Position numbers and translations under genes: made by a program
Shown: in pieces, positions 6,278-9,213 of the stretch
How positions within the stretch are numbered: position 1 is the first letter of the stretch
How the letters are laid out: each line of letters starts with the position of its first letter
Notes under the pieces: generated by a model
Told to the model about the DNA's origin: nothing
What the model saw: the letters and a program-made list of their open reading frames with translations, nothing else
The model's database searches: none
DNA from: Actinomycetes bacterium
GTDB lineage: Bacteria; Actinomycetota; Actinomycetes; Actinomycetales; Cellulomonadaceae
Assembly: GCA_023426865.1 (NCBI GenBank)
Contig: JAEZBT010000403.1
Location: 1 to 9,213 of the forward strand
DNA length: 9,213 nucleotides
Direction of reading: 5' to 3'

Positions 6278-7648
6278 ATGTCCTGGTACGACACCCTGCT
6301 GCAACCGATCATGATCGCGGTTGCGTGGATCATGGTCGGCGTCCACGACCTCCTGACGAACCTCGGGCTCGGCGCCGACTCCGGCGTGACCTGGACGCTG
6401 TCGATCGTGGCGCTCGTCATCATCATGCGCGCCCTGCTGATTCCGCTGTTCGTCAAGCAGATCCGCTCGGCGCGCGCGATGCAGATGCTCTCCCCCGAGC
6501 TCCAGGCCCTCCAGAAGAAGTACAAGGGCCGCAACGACCCGGCGTCCCGCGAGGCGATGACCCGCGAGACCATGGCGCTCTACCAGAAGCACGGCACGAA
6601 CCCGTTCTCCTCGTGTCTGCCGATCCTGGCGCAGTCCCCGATCTTCTTCGCCCTCTTCCGGCTGCTGAACAACCTGGACGACATCGCCGCGGGCAACTAC
6701 CCGACCATCGGCCCGATGGACGTCGACACGGCGAGCTCGGTCGAGAACGCGGAGGTCTTCGGAGCACCGATCTCTTCCTGGTTCTTCCAGGAGGGCGCGA
6801 GCACGCAGGTGAAGATCGTGACGGTCGCGCTGATCGTCGCGATGTCCGTGACGACGTTCACGACGCAGAAGCAGCTGACGCAGAAGAACATGCCCGCGAC
6901 GGCGCTCCAGGGCCCGATGGCACAGCAGCAGAAGATGCTGCTCTACGCGCTGCCGGTCATCTTCGCCGTGTCGGGCGTCAACTTCCCGATCGGTGTCCTC
7001 ATCTACTGGACCACGACGAACCTGTGGTCGATGGGGCAGCAGTTCTACGTCATCCGGCGGAACCCGACGCCGGGTTCCGAGGCGGAGCGGCGGCTCAAGG
7101 AGCGCCGCGCGAAGAAGGCGGCCAAGAAGGGCATCGTCCTCGAGGAGGAGGAGACGACCGAGGCGCCGAAGCCGCGCGGTCAGCGCCAGCAGCCCGTGCG
7201 CAAGGACCGTGCGCGGCCAGCAGGCACGGCGCCTGCGGCGGGTGCCAAGCCTGCGGGCGCGAAGCCTGCGGGCGCGAAGCCTGCGGGTGCCAAGCCTGCG
7301 GGTGCCAAGCCTGCGGGCGGGGGCGCGAGGCAGGCAGGTTCGGGTACCAAGGCTGGCGGTGCTGGAGCCGGGAAGCCGGCGGGTGCCAAGCCGGCGGGTG
7401 CCAAGCCTGCGGCAGGCGGGAAGCCGGGTGCTGATCGGGCGACGGGCGCCAAGCCCGCCGCTGGTGAGGGTGCGGCTGATGCTGCGACCGCCGGTGGGAA
7501 GCCCGCGGGCGCCAAGCCCCGCGGTGGCAAGCCGGGCGGGGGCAAGCCCGGTGCGGGCAAGCCGGGCGCGAAGCCCGCTGCCGCCGGTGGCTCCGACAAC
7601 GCCGCTGACGCTTCCGGCGCACCGACGCCGGACCAGGACGAGAAGTGA
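6278..7648 (+). CDS. yidC: Membrane protein insertase YidC (Oxa1 family) with long Ala-Gly-Lys-Pro repeat tail
   Basis: YidC inserts and folds inner-membrane proteins, alone or with SecYEG. The ATG at 6278 follows a GAGGAG ribosome-binding site (6263-6268); the frame runs on upstream through yidD and rnpA but is not YidC-like there. The 456-residue product lacks the large periplasmic domain of proteobacterial YidC, as in Gram-positives. Hydrophobic segments lie at about 4-30, 37-59 (with the conserved groove arginine, R51, in IIMRALLIPLF), 112-132, 178-195 and 221-245. The cytoplasmic hairpin LSPELQALQKKYKG (71-84) and NPFSSCLPILAQSPIFFALF (108-127) are classic. After a basic segment (about 270-285), residues 317-435 form an AGAKP/GGKPG low-complexity tail, unusually long for the family and likely a flexible cationic ribosome- or lipid-facing region (inference). 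Confidence 0.97.
   Translation: MSWYDTLLQPIMIAVAWIMVGVHDLLTNLGLGADSGVTWTLSIVALVIIMRALLIPLFVKQIRSARAMQMLSPELQALQKKYKGRNDPASREAMTRETMALYQKHGTNPFSSCLPILAQSPIFFALFRLLNNLDDIAAGNYPTIGPMDVDTASSVENAEVFGAPISSWFFQEGASTQVKIVTVALIVAMSVTTFTTQKQLTQKNMPATALQGPMAQQQKMLLYALPVIFAVSGVNFPIGVLIYWTTTNLWSMGQQFYVIRRNPTPGSEAERRLKERRAKKAAKKGIVLEEEETTEAPKPRGQRQQPVRKDRARPAGTAPAAGAKPAGAKPAGAKPAGAKPAGAKPAGGGARQAGSGTKAGGAGAGKPAGAKPAGAKPAAGGKPGADRATGAKPAAGEGAADAATAGGKPAGAKPRGGKPGGGKPGAGKPGAKPAAAGGSDNAADASGAPTPDQDEK
7246..7320 (+). repeat. 15-bp coding tandem repeats (AGAKP units) in yidC
   Basis: About five near-identical 15-base units of the form GCCTGCGGGCGCGAA / GCCTGCGGGTGCCAA encode consecutive Ala-Gly-Ala-Lys-Pro pentapeptides. 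Units differ mainly at GGC GCG versus GGT GCC, giving two alternating subtypes, a sign of duplication of blocks. A second, shorter run lies at about 7378-7415. Copy number may vary between strains without breaking the frame, because the unit is a multiple of three. Confidence 0.8.
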
Positions 7649-7671
7649 CACACGGGACTTCGAGGAGTGAC

Positions 7672-8196
7672 ATGACCGACTCGGCGACTGCCGCCGCCGC
7701 GGCCCCTGACGAGAGCCTGACCCGCCGCCTCGAGGAGGAGGGCGAGATCGCTGCCGACTACCTCGAGGAGCTCCTGGACATCGTCGATGCGGACGGTGAC
7801 ATCGACATCGACGTGGACCACCAGCGGGCGTCGCTCGCCATCGTCGCCGAGGGCTCGGCGGGCCGGAGCCTTCAGCGGCTCGTCGGCCGTGACGGCGACG
7901 TGCTCGAGGCACTCCAGGAGTTGACGCGACTTGCGGTGCAGACGCGCACGGGCGAGCGGAGCCGGCTCATGCTTGACATTGCGGGGTACCGGGCCGGGCG
8001 TCGCGCCGAGCTGGTGGAGGTCGCCAAGGAGGCCATCGCCAAGGTTCAGGCCACCGGATCGGAGGTCGCCCTGGAGGCGATGAACCCGTTCGAGCGCAAG
8101 GTCGTGCACGACGCCGTCGCCGCTGCTGGCCTCGTGAGCGACAGCGAAGGCGAGGAACCCGAGCGACACGTCGTGATCCACCCGGCGCAGGCCTGA
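7672..8196 (+). CDS. jag: Jag/KhpB-like RNA-binding protein with KH and R3H domains
   Basis: This belongs to the single-stranded nucleic-acid-binding family encoded next to yidC (Jag, KhpB or EloR in Firmicutes), which binds RNA and is linked there to cell elongation and division; its role in Actinobacteria is less clear. The 174-residue product has an acidic N-terminus, a KH domain at about 36-105 with the GxxG-type loop VGRDGD (71-76), and an R3H domain at about 110-172 with the R-x3-H signature R142-KVV-H146 in NPFERKVVHDAV. The acidic SEGEEPERHVVI end is typical. The Jag-N domain of Firmicutes is absent. I chose ATG 7672, which follows GAGGAG (7662-7667); an in-frame GTG at 7645 overlapping the yidC stop is the alternative. 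It ends the operon and is followed by a palindrome. Confidence 0.93.
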   Translation: MTDSATAAAAAPDESLTRRLEEEGEIAADYLEELLDIVDADGDIDIDVDHQRASLAIVAEGSAGRSLQRLVGRDGDVLEALQELTRLAVQTRTGERSRLMLDIAGYRAGRRAELVEVAKEAIAKVQATGSEVALEAMNPFERKVVHDAVAAAGLVSDSEGEEPERHVVIHPAQA

Positions 8197-8206
8197 CGCT
8201 CCCGAC

Positions 8207-8240
8207 CGAGGCCCTGGTTTCGCGCGAAACCAGGGCCTCG
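8207..8240. terminator. Perfect 34-bp palindrome after jag, likely terminator, with a parS-like core
   Basis: The two 17-base halves (8207-8223 and 8224-8240) are exact reverse complements with no loop. It lies 10 bases after the jag stop, the position expected of an operon terminator, though no T-run follows, as is common in high-GC Actinobacteria. The centre reads GTTTCGCGCGAAAC (8217-8230), which matches the parS core GTTTCACGTGAAAC at 12 of 14 positions with symmetric changes. It may therefore also bind ParB weakly (inference). Confidence 0.7.
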
Positions 8241-8466
8241 CTCATTGGCTGCCGGGACGCGAGTACCTAGCCTGCAGACGCGTGTGGCCCGCGCAGGCGG
8301 GCGGCCACCGCCTTCCCGCGCTGGGTCGGGACGCACACGAACCGGGTCAAGGCGCTGGGCGTGTCTGGCCTTCGTCGGTGCTGTCTGGCCTCCTTCAGGC
8401 TTCCAGGTTGCTGCTCAAGCGCCCGACCATCGTCGGTCGGCGCGGGGGGCCGCGCTGCGAGCCCAC

Positions 8467-8480
8467 GTTTCACGTGAAAC
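8467..8480. promoter_or_regulatory. parS: parS site 1 (ParB-binding centromere sequence)
   Basis: GTTTCACGTGAAAC is an exact match to the conserved 14-base parS core, and the flanking C (8466) and G (8481) extend it to a 16-base perfect palindrome. ParB loads onto such sites and spreads, and ParA and SMC then act on the complex to segregate the origin region. Its position about 5 kb from oriC is standard. Confidence 0.95.
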
Positions 8481-8696
8481 GAGCACTCCGTTGAAGGCCG
8501 TGGCGCAACCAGGGACGCAAGGTCCCCGCCCAATGGGGAACTCCACTCGTCTCCCTTACTGACGTACCTCGCGGGCGAGGAAGTCATGTCCGCCAACGTC
8601 CGCGCACATCTGCGCGTTGTCGACGGGTCCGCGAGAGGGTCAGAGCGGAGCTGCGTCGACTGAAGCGAGCAACCTCACCGTCGGTCCCCCGACGTC

Positions 8697-8710
8697 GTTT
8701 CACGTGAAAC
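8697..8710. promoter_or_regulatory. parS: parS site 2 (ParB-binding centromere sequence)
   Basis: A second exact GTTTCACGTGAAAC lies 230 bases after the first, with flanks C and A so that only the 14-base core is palindromic. Clusters of parS near the origin are usual in Actinobacteria. Both copies sit in non-coding DNA here. Confidence 0.95.
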
Positions 8711-8857
8711 ACCATTCGGCATGCGCCGCACCACAGCCGGCGACCCGACCCGCACGCCCAGACAGACCTGTCCTCTTCGTCTATGGAGCAGTCCTCCGTG
8801 CGGCAATGCCTTGGGATGAGCGCGACCCGGTCACAAGGCCGAAGCACGCAGGCTGAA

Positions 8858-8914
8858 CCAAGGAGCGCGGGCCGAGCCAAGGAGCGCAGGTCGAGCCAAG
8901 GAGCGCGGGCCGAG
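8858..8914. repeat. Tandem repeat, 19-bp unit, three copies plus a partial
   Basis: CCAAGGAGCGCGGGCCGAG is repeated at 8858-8876, 8877-8895 (two changes) and 8896-8914, and a broken fourth copy starts at 8915. A diverged relative is visible just upstream at about 8834-8857. Each unit holds an AGGAG sequence, but no start codon follows at a useful distance, so I do not read these as ribosome-binding sites. Confidence 0.85.
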
Positions 8915-8967
8915 CCAAGAGGCGGGTGTCACCACTGTCCGAAGGTACGCACCCCGCAGACACCATG

Positions 8968-8995
8968 GCCGAGTGCCGAGTGCCGAGTGCCGAGT
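8968..8995. repeat. Heptanucleotide tandem repeat, four copies
   Basis: GCCGAGT occurs four times without interruption. Diverged copies (for example GTCGAAT and GCCGAAC) follow at about 9010-9023, so the array probably once extended further. Heptamers are not a multiple of three, which argues against conserved coding across it. Confidence 0.9.
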
Positions 8996-9043
8996 GCGGA
9001 ACACGGAACGTCGAATGCCGAACGGCAGACCTCCGCCACATCC

Positions 9044-9077
9044 CGAACGCCGCCCACCGCCGAACGCCGCCCACCGC
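9044..9077. repeat. Tandem repeat, 17-bp unit, two exact copies
   Basis: CGAACGCCGCCCACCGC is found at 9044-9060 and exactly again at 9061-9077, followed by a degenerate CGAGCGGCGAG. The CCGAAC/CCGAG word is shared with the neighbouring heptamer array, suggesting that the arrays arose from related slippage events. Confidence 0.85.
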
Positions 9078-9120
9078 CGAGCGGCGAGACAGCACCCGGC
9101 GGGTTCGGAGCGGCGAGGGC

Positions 9121-9162
9121 CGCGGCCGCGGTCACGGCCGCGTCGCGGGCGGCGGAGCCGCC
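9121..9162. repeat. Two successive inverted repeats near the right edge
   Basis: CGCGGCC (9121-9127) pairs with GGCCGCG (9136-9142) around an 8-base loop, and GGCGGC (9148-9153) pairs with GCCGCC (9157-9162) around GGA. They could terminate a transcript entering from either side, or reflect very high GC content. Confidence 0.35.
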
Positions 9163-9213
9163 CCCGTCGGGCGGCGCCGCTCCGGCCGGGCCCGGTTCGC
9201 GGGCAACACGTCC

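Larger units (their letters stand above)
8197..9213. other. Gene-poor region with parS sites and short tandem repeats
   Basis: No reading frame here has recognisable protein features, and the longest frames are short, arginine/proline/serine rich and inconsistent between strands. It contains the palindrome at 8207-8240, two exact parS cores (8467-8480 and 8697-8710), small inverted repeats (8423-8440 and 8567-8580), and three tandem arrays between 8858 and 9077. The genes rsmG, parA and parB, often found after jag in Actinobacteria, are not seen; they may start beyond base 9213. A coding start in the last 100 bases cannot be excluded because the plus and minus frames stay open to the edge. 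Confidence 0.7.

Noticed and set aside
7246..7415. Regular repeats considered as a CRISPR-like array
   Set aside because: Units are 15 bp, contiguous, without spacers, and in frame with yidC as AGAKP codons.
6089..7912. Long minus-strand frame opposite yidC (607 codons)
   Set aside because: It is the antisense shadow of yidC and jag; its Arg/Leu-rich repeats mirror the AGAKP repeats.
8245..8562. Plus-strand frame containing VSRET from the parS site, considered as an rsmG or ParA start
   Set aside because: VSRET is simply the parS site read in one frame; the rest has no RsmG or ParA similarity and stops after about 25 residues.
8241..8860. Search for a tRNA or other known RNA gene after jag
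   Set aside because: No T-loop GTTCGA-type motif or cloverleaf pairing could be found by eye; only small isolated hairpins are present.
8929..9213. Minus-strand frame open to the right edge, possible 3' end of a gene
   Set aside because: Much of it is made of the tandem repeats, and the part from 9080 to 9213 has no recognisable family character.

Overview
This window is the chromosomal replication-origin neighbourhood of a high-GC Gram-positive bacterium. The evidence is the very GC-rich codon use, many GTG starts, a CTG/GCC-heavy protein style, and a gene order typical of Actinobacteria: recF - gnd - dnaN - oriC - dnaA on the minus strand, then rpmH - rnpA - yidD - yidC - jag (KH/R3H protein) on the plus strand. 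A Micrococcales organism such as a Cellulomonas relative is my best guess from protein style; that is inference, not proof.

Layout. Positions 1-740 hold the 5' two thirds of recF (its 3' end lies off the left edge). A 6-phosphogluconate dehydrogenase gene (gnd, to 1705) and dnaN (1716-2846) are tightly packed in the same direction, so dnaN-gnd-recF looks like one transcription unit. Positions 2847-3418 carry no credible gene and form oriC: at least seven DnaA-box-like 9-mers lie between 3187 and 3384, with an AT-richer, trinucleotide-repeating stretch on the dnaN side. dnaA (3419-4924) follows, and a 457-base divergent spacer (4925-5381) separates it from rpmH. That spacer holds two good DnaA boxes close to dnaA, one in the loop of an inverted repeat, and a convincing rpmH promoter with a long structured-looking leader.

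The plus-strand block rpmH (L34) - rnpA (RNase P protein) - yidD - yidC - jag (5382-8196) is the classic ribosome/RNA-processing/membrane-insertion operon next to dnaA. The genes are separated by at most about 25 bases, and rnpA and yidD overlap as ATGA. YidC has an unusual low-complexity Ala-Gly-Lys-Pro repeat tail. jag is followed by a perfect 34-base palindrome.

The last kilobase (8197-9213) shows no supportable gene. It holds two perfect ParB-binding parS sites, a degenerate parS-like core inside the palindrome, and three separate short tandem-repeat arrays near the right end. rsmG, parA and parB, which usually follow jag in Actinobacteria, are not within this window.

The genes serve chromosome replication initiation (DnaA, DnaN, RecF, oriC), segregation (parS), translation (L34, RNase P) and membrane protein insertion (YidC, YidD). 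I see no phage, insertion sequence, CRISPR array or defence system. The points worth a second look are a probable one-base frameshift at a G9 run in gnd, the repeat tail of YidC, and the repeat-rich parS region.
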